Assembly: GCA_021740585.1 (NCBI GenBank)
Contig: JAIOZM010000043.1
Coordinates: 1 to 34,783 of the forward strand
Direction of reading: 5' to 3'
Length of the DNA: 34,783 nucleotides
DNA from: Bacteroidales bacterium
GTDB taxonomy: Bacteria > Bacteroidota > Bacteroidia > Bacteroidales > GCA-2748055
Of this stretch, positions 17,355 through 25,651 are shown piece after piece. The position numbers were made by a program, and so were the translations under genes. The notes under the pieces were generated by a model that saw nothing but the letters and a program-made list of their open reading frames with translations, ran no database searches and was not told where the DNA came from. Each line of letters starts with the position of its first letter. Position 1 is the first letter of the stretch.

Positions 17355-17532
17355 TTTTCACCTTCCAAGCTTTTGCCCTTTTACCTTCTCACCTTTCCAA
17401 ACCCTTCAACCTTCAATGCTTTCAATCTTGTTTTTCATAATAACTATACTTAGTAAAAAATTAAACTTATTAAATATCCAAACCTTCCCACCTTTCCAAC
17501 CTCCTACCCTCCTACCTCTCCAAACCCTTCCC
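17355..17532. other. Pyrimidine-rich remainder of the permease B to ATPase 1 spacer
   Basis: It contains TTTTCACCTTCC (17355-17366), then AAGCTTTTGCCC and repeated ACCTTTCCAA and CCTACCCTCC blocks up to the permease B stop. The A+T-rich island 17430-17480 interrupts the tract. The string ACCTTCCAAGC recurs at 22467-22477, between permease A and hlyD. Open frames across this stretch encode only low-complexity peptides. Confidence 0.5.
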
Positions 17533-19896
17533 TTACTCATACCTCAATGCTTCAATAGGATTCCTTCGTGCTGCAACAAATGTTTGCCCGCTTACCGTTA
17601 CCAATGCTATCATAAAAACTATAATTCCGGCCAAAGCAAAAAACAGCCATTTCAGTTCAATTTTATAGGCAAAATTTAGTAACCATCTGTTCATAATGTA
17701 CCAGGAGATGGGGACTGCAATCACAAAAGCAATGGCAACCAATTTTACAAAGTCTTTGTTGAGCATAATTAATATTTCGGAAACTTCTGCACCATTGACT
17801 TTTCGGATGGCAATCTCTTTTATTCTTTTCTGCAAACCATAAAAACTTAGTCCAAACAGGCCTAAACATGAAATAAGAATGGCAATTAGAGAACTGTAGC
17901 CTATTAATGTCTCGGTTGTTTCTTCCGCGGCATATAAATTATTCAAATCATCTTCCAAAAAACTTAACTCAATAGGATCATTTGGAGCAATTTGTTCAAT
18001 TTTACTTTTAATGCTTTGTACCATTGAAGAATTAATTGAAGAATTAGTTTTGATAAACATATAAGAACCGGTAGGTGAATACATATATACAAAAGGCTTA
18101 ATTTCCGCATGCAAGGATTCAGTATGCATGTTTTTAATTACTCCAATTATCTCCCCTTTTCGCTCATAAGCTGTTCCTTCGAAAACTGACATTTTTGTCC
18201 CTACAGGATTTTTCAAATCCATTGCTTTTACCGCCGCTTCATTAATTACAAAACCATCGCTGGCATCTTTTGAGTATTCCTTAGAAAGAAACCGTCCTTC
18301 AATTACTTCAATACCTAAAGTTTTATCAAAATCATAATCCACAGAATTTATCCCCATATCAAAAATATCCTCTGTTTGTTTTCCATCCCATGCAGGCATG
18401 TCCGACATCTCCCAGCTGGTTAAAGGAGATCGGGAAGTACTGACACTTGAAATTTCAGGCATCAGCAATAAATTGTTTTTTGCTATTTCATAATTACTCT
18501 TAAGTTGATCTTGCATATGAACAATAAGTACATCTTGCTTATTAAATCCCAGATCTTTTTGCTTCATAAATTGAACTTGTTGGATAATTACTATTATTCC
18601 GGCTATCAAGACAGTTGCTAATGCAAACTGAAAAATAACCAGTCCACTCCTAAGGCTAAGTTTCTGTGTCTTCGGAGAAGAATTCTTCTTATTTGTAGAA
18701 CCAAATGGGTTTATAGTTTTCTTAATAAGATCGATAGGTCTGAGTGATGAAAGAAAAGATGCGGGATAGATTCCTGAGATTAATCCGGTAAGTGCTGCAA
18801 ATCCCAACAGGATAAGGATGGTGAAAAAATTATAACTAAGATCAAGATTTACCTTAAGCAGATTGTTGACAGAGGGCATAAGCAATTCGACAATAATAAG
18901 CGCAAAACCCAATGCCAGCATTGCCAGAATCTGAGCTTCAAAAAGAAACTGAGTAATGAGTATTTTCTTACTGGAACCTAAAATTTTTCTTAAGCCAATC
19001 TCTTTGATTCTTCTATCTGAGGTTGCCATAGTCAGGTTAACAATATTGAATATCGCAATAATTAATATAAGGAATGCAACCATTGAAAGAATGTAGACGT
19101 ATTTAATTCGCTCCCCACCCTGCAGATTGTGTAAATGACAAGATGTTAATGGTGCAATAAACAATCGATTATTCCAATCAGGCTTAAATTGATTGATAAC
19201 ATTGGCTATTTGTATATTAAAATCTGAATAGTCCGTACCTTTATTAAGTTGAACATATACCTCCGATGCTTTAAAATCCCAAGAATTTAATTGTTCTGAA
19301 ATCAATTTATAAGGGAGTAGAAATTCAAATTGCATATCCGAATTTGTGGGTATATCTTCTAATACTGATGTTACGATATACTCCTCTTCTCCATCCACTT
19401 TTACGGTATTCCCTACCGGGTTTTCCTGCCCAAAAAGTTTTTCTGCCAGGGCTTGGGTAAGGACAATAGAGTTGGGATGTATGAAAGCATCAGAAAGGGA
19501 TCCGATTTTAAAAGGAAAATTAAACATCGAAAAAAAGGAAGGATCCACAAAGCTGCCATCAACCAAAAATTTATTCTCATCTTGAATTATTTTTTTGTTT
19601 GCCATTTTGATGAAAACCGTAGTGTTTTTAATATCCGGATATTCTTCTTTTAAATGCCCGGCAACAGGGGCTGGTAAAAAGTAAGCCTGAAAATCAAGCG
19701 GGTCATAACTAAAGGCTGCCTTATATAGGTCTTGCGGATTCTCATGAAAGCTATCATAGCTCAACTCATATTTTACCCAAACAGCAATGATAATGGGACA
19801 GGCTAAACCAAGGCTTAAGCCAAAAAGAGTTATCAGAGTATTTATCTTATTTTTTTTAATACTGCCTAAGGTGATTTTTAAAAAGTGCTTAAACAT
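17533..19896 (-). CDS. MacB/FtsX-type ABC transporter permease B
   Basis: This is a 787-residue inner-membrane double permease. TM1 is about 20-42, followed by YELSYDSFHENPQDLYK. The first coupling helix is EIGLRKILGSSKKIL. The second, EIAIRKVNGAEVSEIL, starts 94 residues from the end. The tail is AARRNPIEALRYE, with Ile for the common Val, and the terminal TM reads LKWLFFALAG where paralogues have LSWWIFALAG. It is followed by ATPase 1 after a 253-nt repeat-filled spacer and preceded by permease A after 155 nt. Confidence 0.92.
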   Translation of the reverse strand: MFKHFLKITLGSIKKNKINTLITLFGLSLGLACPIIIAVWVKYELSYDSFHENPQDLYKAAFSYDPLDFQAYFLPAPVAGHLKEEYPDIKNTTVFIKMANKKIIQDENKFLVDGSFVDPSFFSMFNFPFKIGSLSDAFIHPNSIVLTQALAEKLFGQENPVGNTVKVDGEEEYIVTSVLEDIPTNSDMQFEFLLPYKLISEQLNSWDFKASEVYVQLNKGTDYSDFNIQIANVINQFKPDWNNRLFIAPLTSCHLHNLQGGERIKYVYILSMVAFLILIIAIFNIVNLTMATSDRRIKEIGLRKILGSSKKILITQFLFEAQILAMLALGFALIIVELLMPSVNNLLKVNLDLSYNFFTILILLGFAALTGLISGIYPASFLSSLRPIDLIKKTINPFGSTNKKNSSPKTQKLSLRSGLVIFQFALATVLIAGIIVIIQQVQFMKQKDLGFNKQDVLIVHMQDQLKSNYEIAKNNLLLMPEISSVSTSRSPLTSWEMSDMPAWDGKQTEDIFDMGINSVDYDFDKTLGIEVIEGRFLSKEYSKDASDGFVINEAAVKAMDLKNPVGTKMSVFEGTAYERKGEIIGVIKNMHTESLHAEIKPFVYMYSPTGSYMFIKTNSSINSSMVQSIKSKIEQIAPNDPIELSFLEDDLNNLYAAEETTETLIGYSSLIAILISCLGLFGLSFYGLQKRIKEIAIRKVNGAEVSEILIMLNKDFVKLVAIAFVIAVPISWYIMNRWLLNFAYKIELKWLFFALAGIIVFMIALVTVSGQTFVAARRNPIEALRYE

Positions 19897-19947
19897 AATA
19901 TTGCCTTTTAAATTTTACTTAAAACTTCCGTCCTTTGGGGAGGGTGA

Positions 19948-20043
19948 GAAGGTTAAAAAGGCTGGAAAGCTTTGAGGGTATTTCACCCTTCTACCTTCTT
20001 TACTTTCTTACTTTTCCACTTTCTTACTTTCTTACTTTTCCAC
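19948..20043. repeat. Structured intercistronic spacer between permeases A and B
   Basis: An outer stem GAAGGT (19948-19953)/ACCTTC (19993-19998) encloses AAAGCTTT and an inner stem AGGGT-ATTTC-ACCCT (19975-19989). It is followed by two 18-bp direct repeats, ACTTTCTTACTTTTCCAC, at 20002-20019 and 20026-20043. The inner GGTATTTCACC matches 16521-16531. The plus strand is strongly pyrimidine-rich after 19985. Confidence 0.7.
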
Positions 20044-20051
20044 TCCTCCCA

Positions 20052-22436
20052 CTATTCATATCTCAAAGCCTCAACCGGATTCTTCCTTGCAGCTCTGTGT
20101 GTTTGCCAGCTAACGGTTACTAATGCCATAAGCAGTGCAATGAGTCCTGACAAAACAAAAATCCACCAGCTAAGAGAAATTCTATAGGCAAAATTTTGCA
20201 GCCAGCTATTCATAGCATACCAGGCTAATGGGGTGGCAAGAACAAATGCTATACCTACCAACTTTATGAAATCCTTATTTAACATAAGTAGTAATTCAGA
20301 GCTTGTGGCACCGTTTACTTTTCGAATGCCTATTTCCTTGCTTCTTTGCTTGCTAATATTCGAGGCCAGATTCAGAAATCCCATAGATGAGATAATAATA
20401 CTTACCAGCGTAAACAGTTGAATCAAAATGTTTTTCTTTGCATCATTTTCATACAACATCGCCACTTTTTGATCCAGGAAATTGTATTCAAAGGGTACTT
20501 CAGGAAAGAATGAAACCCAGCTTTCCTTTATAAAACTTATAGCTTCCTCAGTATTTGATGTTTTCAGTTTAACATTAATATATCCTTTGGAATCATTGTT
20601 TAAAAGAAATAACAGAGGGTCAGCCTTTGTGTGAAGTGAATTGAAACACGCGTTTTTTAGTACGCCTAATAATTTTACATTGTTAAATACAGTATCAACA
20701 ATTTCGTCATTAAACCCGCAATAATCAAGAAAAGCCTCATTAACTATTATCGATCGTTGATCATCGGCTTTATGTTCCGGACTAAAATTACGTCCTTTCT
20801 TAATCTCCATTCCCATTAATGAAATATAGTCGTAATCAATGCTCATTGAATTCACAATTTTAGTCACAGTTTCTCCATCTTTTTCAAGTTGAAAGTGGAT
20901 ACTTCCTAAAATATCGCCCGGGGTATGGCTTGAAATGGACGTTTGCGAGATAAGAGGGGATGCATTAAGACTATTTTTAAATGCATTGCCTTTTGAGAGA
21001 GAGGTTTGTCCTTTTGGTAAGCTTACTATAACGACATTATTCTTGTCGAAACCCATATCACTATCAATAAGAAAACCTAATTGTTTTGCTATTGTAATAG
21101 AAGCCATTATCAGGATAATTGATAAGGAAAACTGAATGACTACCACTAACTTACCCATTTGCAACCCTCTGGTTTTAGTGTAACTTGTGGTTTTCCAATT
21201 TATTATAGGAGCATCTTGATTACTGATTTGATAAATGAATGGTATTAAAGTTGCGCCTAATGATGCTACTAAGATTAAGATCACAGATAATGTTAATAAG
21301 CCGTTTCCAGAATATAAATCATTAGCTGGTATGCCCGTAATTGTCTCGGAGTATGGGAGTGATAGTAGAAATGCAAATAAGGCTAAAGCAACGGTGGCAG
21401 ATACAAAAAGCAATGCATTAATCAGAAATTGCATAAACAGATTATACTTTGAGGCTCCAAATATTTTCATAAGCCCAATTTCTTTAGAATTCGTTATGCT
21501 CTGAAAAATTAGCAGGTTTCCATAATTTAGTAATGCTATTAAAAAGATAAACAATGCCACCAAAGCTAAAATATAGCTATATGATTTATTTCCTTTGGGA
21601 AAGTCATAATTCATATGCATGGAGAAATGCAAATCTTTTAATGGGATTGCTATTGGATTAAATGTTGAATTAATTTGTTCTCCAAAAGCTGCCATATACT
21701 TATTAAAAAATGGCTCAAAATTTTCCGTTACTGTTGCAATATCAGAATTGGGTTTTAAAAGAATAAATGTATATGTTGCCGGCATCCAGTATGCTTCAGA
21801 AAGATTTATAGCGCTAAGTGCATTATAGTTGTTGTCTGATATTGAAAATAATACATTGAGTCTATGATGAACATTTTCCGGAGAATCCTTTATTACACCC
21901 GTAACAGTATATACGCTATTATTATGCTTCAGTGTTTTTCCAACAGGATTGCTATTGCCAAAAATCTTCTGAGAAAGACTCTGGTTAATTACAATCTGAT
22001 CTGGAGCGATAAGAGCCTTATGCTTGTCCCCAAAAACGAATTCAAGTGAGAATATCTCAAATACGCTATGATCGGCCCTATAGGCTTCCTTTACATTAAA
22101 CTTCTCTTCATCAAGCTCAAGCAAAACATCCTCACGAAAAGGGGAAAGCCTGGTAAAATTTTCTATTTCAGGAAATTCGTCTTTTAAACCCTGACCAAAT
22201 AATGGACCCAATTTAGCATGAACCATCGTATTTTCAGAAGCAACAATTTCTCCACTAATTCGATATATTCTATCTGCTTTTTCAGGTTTTGAGTCGTAAC
22301 CAAGTTCAAAAGACACATATGAATAAATATAAAATATAGATAAGAATGCAATGCAAAAACCAAGCATACTAAGTATTGACGCATTTTTTTTACTAAAAAC
22401 GTTCTTCAAAGCAGTTTTTAATAAGAATGATCGCAT
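20052..22436 (-). CDS. MacB/FtsX-type ABC transporter permease A (first permease of cluster)
   Basis: This is a 794-residue inner-membrane double permease. TM1 is about 20-42, followed by FELGYDSKPEKADRIYRI, which lacks the usual His of the SYDxxH motif. The first coupling helix EIGLMKIFGASKYNL departs from EIGIRK. The second, EIGIRKVNGATSSELL, is canonical and 94 residues from the end. The tail is AARKNPVEALRYE. It is encoded 48 nt downstream of the adaptor gene, the tightest link between adaptor and permease here, but the nearest ATPase gene is 2.8 kb further on. Confidence 0.92.
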   Translation of the reverse strand: MRSFLLKTALKNVFSKKNASILSMLGFCIAFLSIFYIYSYVSFELGYDSKPEKADRIYRISGEIVASENTMVHAKLGPLFGQGLKDEFPEIENFTRLSPFREDVLLELDEEKFNVKEAYRADHSVFEIFSLEFVFGDKHKALIAPDQIVINQSLSQKIFGNSNPVGKTLKHNNSVYTVTGVIKDSPENVHHRLNVLFSISDNNYNALSAINLSEAYWMPATYTFILLKPNSDIATVTENFEPFFNKYMAAFGEQINSTFNPIAIPLKDLHFSMHMNYDFPKGNKSYSYILALVALFIFLIALLNYGNLLIFQSITNSKEIGLMKIFGASKYNLFMQFLINALLFVSATVALALFAFLLSLPYSETITGIPANDLYSGNGLLTLSVILILVASLGATLIPFIYQISNQDAPIINWKTTSYTKTRGLQMGKLVVVIQFSLSIILIMASITIAKQLGFLIDSDMGFDKNNVVIVSLPKGQTSLSKGNAFKNSLNASPLISQTSISSHTPGDILGSIHFQLEKDGETVTKIVNSMSIDYDYISLMGMEIKKGRNFSPEHKADDQRSIIVNEAFLDYCGFNDEIVDTVFNNVKLLGVLKNACFNSLHTKADPLLFLLNNDSKGYINVKLKTSNTEEAISFIKESWVSFFPEVPFEYNFLDQKVAMLYENDAKKNILIQLFTLVSIIISSMGFLNLASNISKQRSKEIGIRKVNGATSSELLLMLNKDFIKLVGIAFVLATPLAWYAMNSWLQNFAYRISLSWWIFVLSGLIALLMALVTVSWQTHRAARKNPVEALRYE

Positions 22437-22484
22437 TTTTTAGATATTATTTGATTTAATCGTTATACCTTCCAAGCCTTTTGC

Positions 22485-23735
22485 CTATTTTAGATTCAAT
22501 CTCTCGTTATCGCCAAAACTATCGTAGCCAGAGATAATAACTTGTTCGCCAACTTCAAGTCCTTCTAAAACCTCATAGTATTTTGGATTCTGACTACCAA
22601 TTTTTATCGATCTTTTTTCAGCTGCACTTCCATCTTCATTCAACACAAAGATCCACTGACCACCGGTTTGCTGGTAAAAGCTTCCTCGGGGGATAAGGAT
22701 TGCCTGCTTAGGATCACCCAGTTGAAGACGGGTATAATAGGTTTGACCGGTGCGCATATTATCCGGCATTACACCCATAAAAATCATCTCCACAGAAAAA
22801 CGACCTTCGCGGACTTCGGGCAATACTTTTCTTATTTTGAGATGAAATTCCTGTTCCTGGCGATCCAAAATGGCAGTGAGTCCAATTCTAACCTTGTCAA
22901 TATAGTGCTCATCAATTTGAGCAACTACTTTATAGGATGTGAGTATATTCACCTGACCTATCCTGCCGCCGTTTGGTACCGACTGACCCAGCTCAACATC
23001 TAATGTAGTTAACTGACCATCAACCGGTGCTGTAACATTCAGGTTATCCTGACGTTGGCGAACCAATTTTAAATTTAAATCCATATTCCGAAGATTATCT
23101 TCCATTTGCAATACCTGTATGGAGCGGTAGATGGAATCCTGCTTTTGTCGTTCAATATAAAGCTCAAAGCTTCGTTTTGCCAATTGGAAATCCTCCTCTG
23201 ATATCAGGTATTGTTCTTGTGATATTAGTTCATCAGCATAGAGCGACTTATTTTGTTTGTAGGTTCTTTCTTTGCGTTTAATGTCGAATTCGAGATTAAG
23301 TAATTCCCTTTTTATCTGAAGCTTTTCCTGCTCCATAACCACCATGGTATTTCTTAGGAAGTTGGTTTTTTCAGCCAATTGGGATTCGCTGTTAAGAATG
23401 CTCAAACTAAGATCAGGATTGCTCATCCGTAAGATCACATCCCCTTTTTTTACCATCGCTCCTTCTTCAACCACTTTCTCTTCTACCCTCCCGCCTTCGC
23501 GGGCATCTAATAAAATTGTGGCAATAGGCTCAACATTCCCGGGAACCGTTATATAGTCATGAAAGGTGTCTGAAGCTACTGTCTCGACTCTTATTTTTCC
23601 GGCATCCACTTTCAGTGTGGATACATTTTTTGTAAAAAACGCCTGATTGATTAAAAAGAAGAATGCTACAATTCCTACACCCATAAAGATGTGCTTCTTT
23701 TTTAATCCCTTTTTCTTTTCTACTGGTCTGTCCAT
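22485..23735 (-). CDS. HlyD/MacA-type periplasmic adaptor (membrane fusion protein)
   Basis: This is a 416-residue adaptor linking inner-membrane permeases to a TolC-type channel. A basic N-terminus (KKKGLKKK) precedes one membrane anchor (about 15-34). Then come half of the barrel-sandwich/lipoyl domain (about 60-110, GNVEPIATILLDAREGGRVEEKVVEEGAMVKKGDVILRM is typical), a coiled-coil hairpin (about 112-230, with heptad-rich Leu/Arg/Glu and KQNKSLY...EL), the second lipoyl half (NVTAPVDGQLT, about 233-243), a beta-barrel, and a membrane-proximal domain ending at the C-terminus. It is the only adaptor in the cluster, so all six permeases presumably compete for or share it. It lies between the tolC-like gene (82 nt) and permease A (48 nt). 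Confidence 0.95.
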   Translation of the reverse strand: MDRPVEKKKGLKKKHIFMGVGIVAFFFLINQAFFTKNVSTLKVDAGKIRVETVASDTFHDYITVPGNVEPIATILLDAREGGRVEEKVVEEGAMVKKGDVILRMSNPDLSLSILNSESQLAEKTNFLRNTMVVMEQEKLQIKRELLNLEFDIKRKERTYKQNKSLYADELISQEQYLISEEDFQLAKRSFELYIERQKQDSIYRSIQVLQMEDNLRNMDLNLKLVRQRQDNLNVTAPVDGQLTTLDVELGQSVPNGGRIGQVNILTSYKVVAQIDEHYIDKVRIGLTAILDRQEQEFHLKIRKVLPEVREGRFSVEMIFMGVMPDNMRTGQTYYTRLQLGDPKQAILIPRGSFYQQTGGQWIFVLNEDGSAAEKRSIKIGSQNPKYYEVLEGLEVGEQVIISGYDSFGDNERLNLK

Positions 23736-23817
23736 AATTTCATTTATCTGAGGTCTGGTTTATTGAACTTGTATTTCAACACTAAGCCAGGATTTACTTT
23801 TTAGGTTTTAATATTTA

Positions 23818-25203
23818 TCAATTAATATGATCCCAATTTCCTGTCTTGTAAAACTCTAACATTTGCTTGCGCATAAAAAAAACTATCCTTGATTTTAGCA
23901 AACTTTCTTTGGCATCAATAAAACGCTGTTTTGCCACTTCATAATCGGTTGTACTCGACAACCCTTTCTCCAATTTCGTAGTTGCATTTTGCAATGACAA
24001 TTCGCTAAATTCATAAAGCTCTATAGCTGATTGATACTCATACATTGCAGATTGCAAATCGTCTACTGCAGTCCATATTTCTGAATAAAGAATATCTTTT
24101 TGTTTTTGCAATAAAAGCTCGCGGTCATTAACTGCAATTCGTTTCCTTTTTATATCGCTATACACCGAAGCATTATTAAATATTGGAATTCTGATTCCCA
24201 TGCTTACTGCCTGATTTTGATTATTATCAATTTGCTGGCTAAATTTTAAGGGATCTCCATCGAAATAGTTTGTATATAATCCTGCCGACATATAAATACG
24301 TGGAGCTATGCCACCCTTCGCGACAGCTAAATCTTTTAATGATGCCAGATATAAGAACTCTTGCTGTTTGATCTCAGGCAAAACATTTAGAGCACTATTA
24401 AACAAAGTATCTATATTTTGTTTTTCCTGAGCATATCCTGAAAATAAAGCCAAAGCATCAATATTAAAAGACTGACTTGCATCTAATCTCAGTAATTGCT
24501 TTAATTGCACCAGGCTGTTGTTGTAATTGTTTTCGGCAACAGTAAGATTGAATTTATCATTGGCCCACTGGCTCTTTAGCTCCTGGGCAGTTATCTGAGC
24601 CTCCTTACCAACATCTACCATCTTTTGCATTCTTTCATATTGGGCTTCGGATAGAGTGAGCTGACTTTGAGCTACTTCACTAAGACCTTTGCTGTAAAGA
24701 GCAGTGCAGTATGCTGTTAAAATGTCAAAAACCAATTTATTCCTGATATATGTGGTTTCCTCTTTGTTGGCAGACAGCAGATACTTGTTGAATCCTATGG
24801 TATTGAGTTTTATAAAGCCGCTGAATAGGTCAACAGAAGTTACAAACCCGTAATTATTGTACATAGTCTGGTCGAAAGTGATGGCATTGGTACTTCCATC
24901 GATACTACGTCCAAAATTATAATACATCCCGCTAGCCATATTTAAAGTGGGTAAAATTTTCGCTTTGCTTTCCAGGAGGGTCAGCTTTTGCGACTCTGCA
25001 TTATTCAGCGAAATATTAAGATCCACATTATTCTGTAATGCGTAATCGATACATTTTACAAGACTCCAGCTTTCCTGAGCCGAAGCAGAAAACGAAGCAA
25101 AGACAAAAATTAAGAGGGTAATCATCCATTTTGGCCTCGCTATTTTCCTTAAAATCGATCCTGAAAAATCAATTCCCACATCTGTATTTGTTTGTTTTAT
25201 CAT
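23818..25203 (-). CDS. TolC-family outer-membrane efflux protein
   Basis: This is a 461-residue outer-membrane channel protein that would pair with the adjacent adaptor. A hydrophobic signal core (MITLLIFVFASFSASA, 27-42) is preceded by a long basic N-region, with cleavage expected near residue 42. The mature protein starts with WSLVKCIDYALQNNVDLNISLNNAE, the classic first OEP helix. Two OEP repeats follow, rich in long amphipathic helices (for example the segment around YERMQKMVDVGKEAQIT and the C-terminal TTKLEKGLSSTTDYEVAKQRF). Met1 at 25203 is kept because a start at Met27 would remove the positive charges of the signal peptide. It is the first gene of the efflux cluster, about 20 nt behind the predicted sigma-54 start site. 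Confidence 0.94.
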   Translation of the reverse strand: MIKQTNTDVGIDFSGSILRKIARPKWMITLLIFVFASFSASAQESWSLVKCIDYALQNNVDLNISLNNAESQKLTLLESKAKILPTLNMASGMYYNFGRSIDGSTNAITFDQTMYNNYGFVTSVDLFSGFIKLNTIGFNKYLLSANKEETTYIRNKLVFDILTAYCTALYSKGLSEVAQSQLTLSEAQYERMQKMVDVGKEAQITAQELKSQWANDKFNLTVAENNYNNSLVQLKQLLRLDASQSFNIDALALFSGYAQEKQNIDTLFNSALNVLPEIKQQEFLYLASLKDLAVAKGGIAPRIYMSAGLYTNYFDGDPLKFSQQIDNNQNQAVSMGIRIPIFNNASVYSDIKRKRIAVNDRELLLQKQKDILYSEIWTAVDDLQSAMYEYQSAIELYEFSELSLQNATTKLEKGLSSTTDYEVAKQRFIDAKESLLKSRIVFFMRKQMLEFYKTGNWDHIN

Positions 25204-25233
25204 TACTATTCTTTTCTTTTTTTGTGAAGAATA

Positions 25234-25249
25234 GTCAAGCGCTGTGCCA
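25234..25249 (-). promoter_or_regulatory. Sigma-54 (RpoN) -24/-12 promoter of the tolC-hlyD-ABC cluster
   Basis: The minus strand reads TGGCACAGCGCTTGAC. Against the consensus TGGCACRNNNNTTGC only the final C differs (A), and the GG to -12 spacing is exact. The predicted start is near 25223, an A on the minus strand, about 20 nt before the tolC start codon. Upstream tandem dyads at the expected enhancer distance support the call. Other TGGCAC strings in the window lie inside genes. Confidence 0.78.
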
Positions 25250-25314
25250 TGAATTTTATATGTCTGATTATCTGTGATATAAGGTATTTTTTCACCCCAT
25301 TTTTTAGAGGTATG

Positions 25315-25353
25315 TGTAAATATATTTTACAGGGTGTGTATATATAGTTTACA
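25315..25353 (-). promoter_or_regulatory. Tandem upstream activating sites TGTAWA-N5-TTTACA
   Basis: Dyad 1 at 25315-25331 is TGTAAATATATTTTACA with perfect 6-bp arms. Dyad 2 at 25337-25353 is TGTATATATAGTTTACA, with one mismatch. The centres (25323 and 25345) are 22 bp apart, two helical turns, so both face the same side of DNA. They lie about 100 and 122 bp upstream of the predicted sigma-54 start. This fits enhancer sites for an NtrC-type activator; the protein itself is not encoded in the window. Confidence 0.7.
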
Positions 25354-25422
25354 GGTGATTTTTTGGGTAGGAAGGGGGATTAAAAAAATGCCTCTTCAGC
25401 GCCCGGTGCTGTGGGTTAGGGA

Positions 25423-25638
25423 TGGGGTTATAACCCCGGAAGGGGTTTAACTAAATTAGCCCCGGTTCCACCCGGGGTAAAAAGTACGCCCCCCAGGCCA
25501 ACCCCGGAGGGGTTGAACTAATTAAGCTAAATTATTTATTCATCTGATTATGAAGTGCAACCCCATCTGGGGTTGGGGGATTATCAATATTCATAACCCC
25601 GGGTGTGACCGGGGCTAATTTAGTTGGAGCCCTCCGGG
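25423..25638. repeat. Cluster of AACCCC/GGGGTT hairpins with 30-nt inverted arms
   Basis: Short hairpins lie at 25432-25447 (AACCCC-GGAA-GGGGTT), 25460-25477 (CCCCGG/CCGGGG), 25500-25514 (AACCCC-GGA-GGGGTT), 25559-25574 (AACCCCA/TGGGGTT), with GCCC-TCC-GGGC near 25629-25639. In addition, 25449-25478 and 25596-25625 are 30-nt inverted repeats with 28 matches. The spacings are irregular, so this is not a CRISPR array. It resembles the composite intergenic palindromes of Bacteroidota, possibly REP-like mobile units. It could also terminate the TonB receptor transcript, because it begins about 14 nt behind that stop. Confidence 0.8.
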
Positions 25639-25651
25639 CACCTGACTCGTC

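Larger units (their letters stand above)
25204..25651. other. Regulatory gap between the TonB receptor and the efflux cluster
   Basis: This 448-bp region holds three separate elements: the sigma-54-type promoter (25234-25249), the tandem dyads (25315-25353) and a cluster of AACCCC/GGGGTT hairpins (25423-25638). No coding sequence is apparent. Confidence 0.8.

Noticed and set aside
17128..17679. A 183-codon plus-strand open frame
   Set aside because: It runs antisense through ATPase 1, the minisatellite and permease B, and its product is low-complexity with Trp-Arg-Val-Gly-Gly repeats. The minus-strand genes explain the open frame.
25423..25638. Possible CRISPR array
   Set aside because: The repeats are short palindromes of different lengths at irregular distances, without constant spacers or cas genes.
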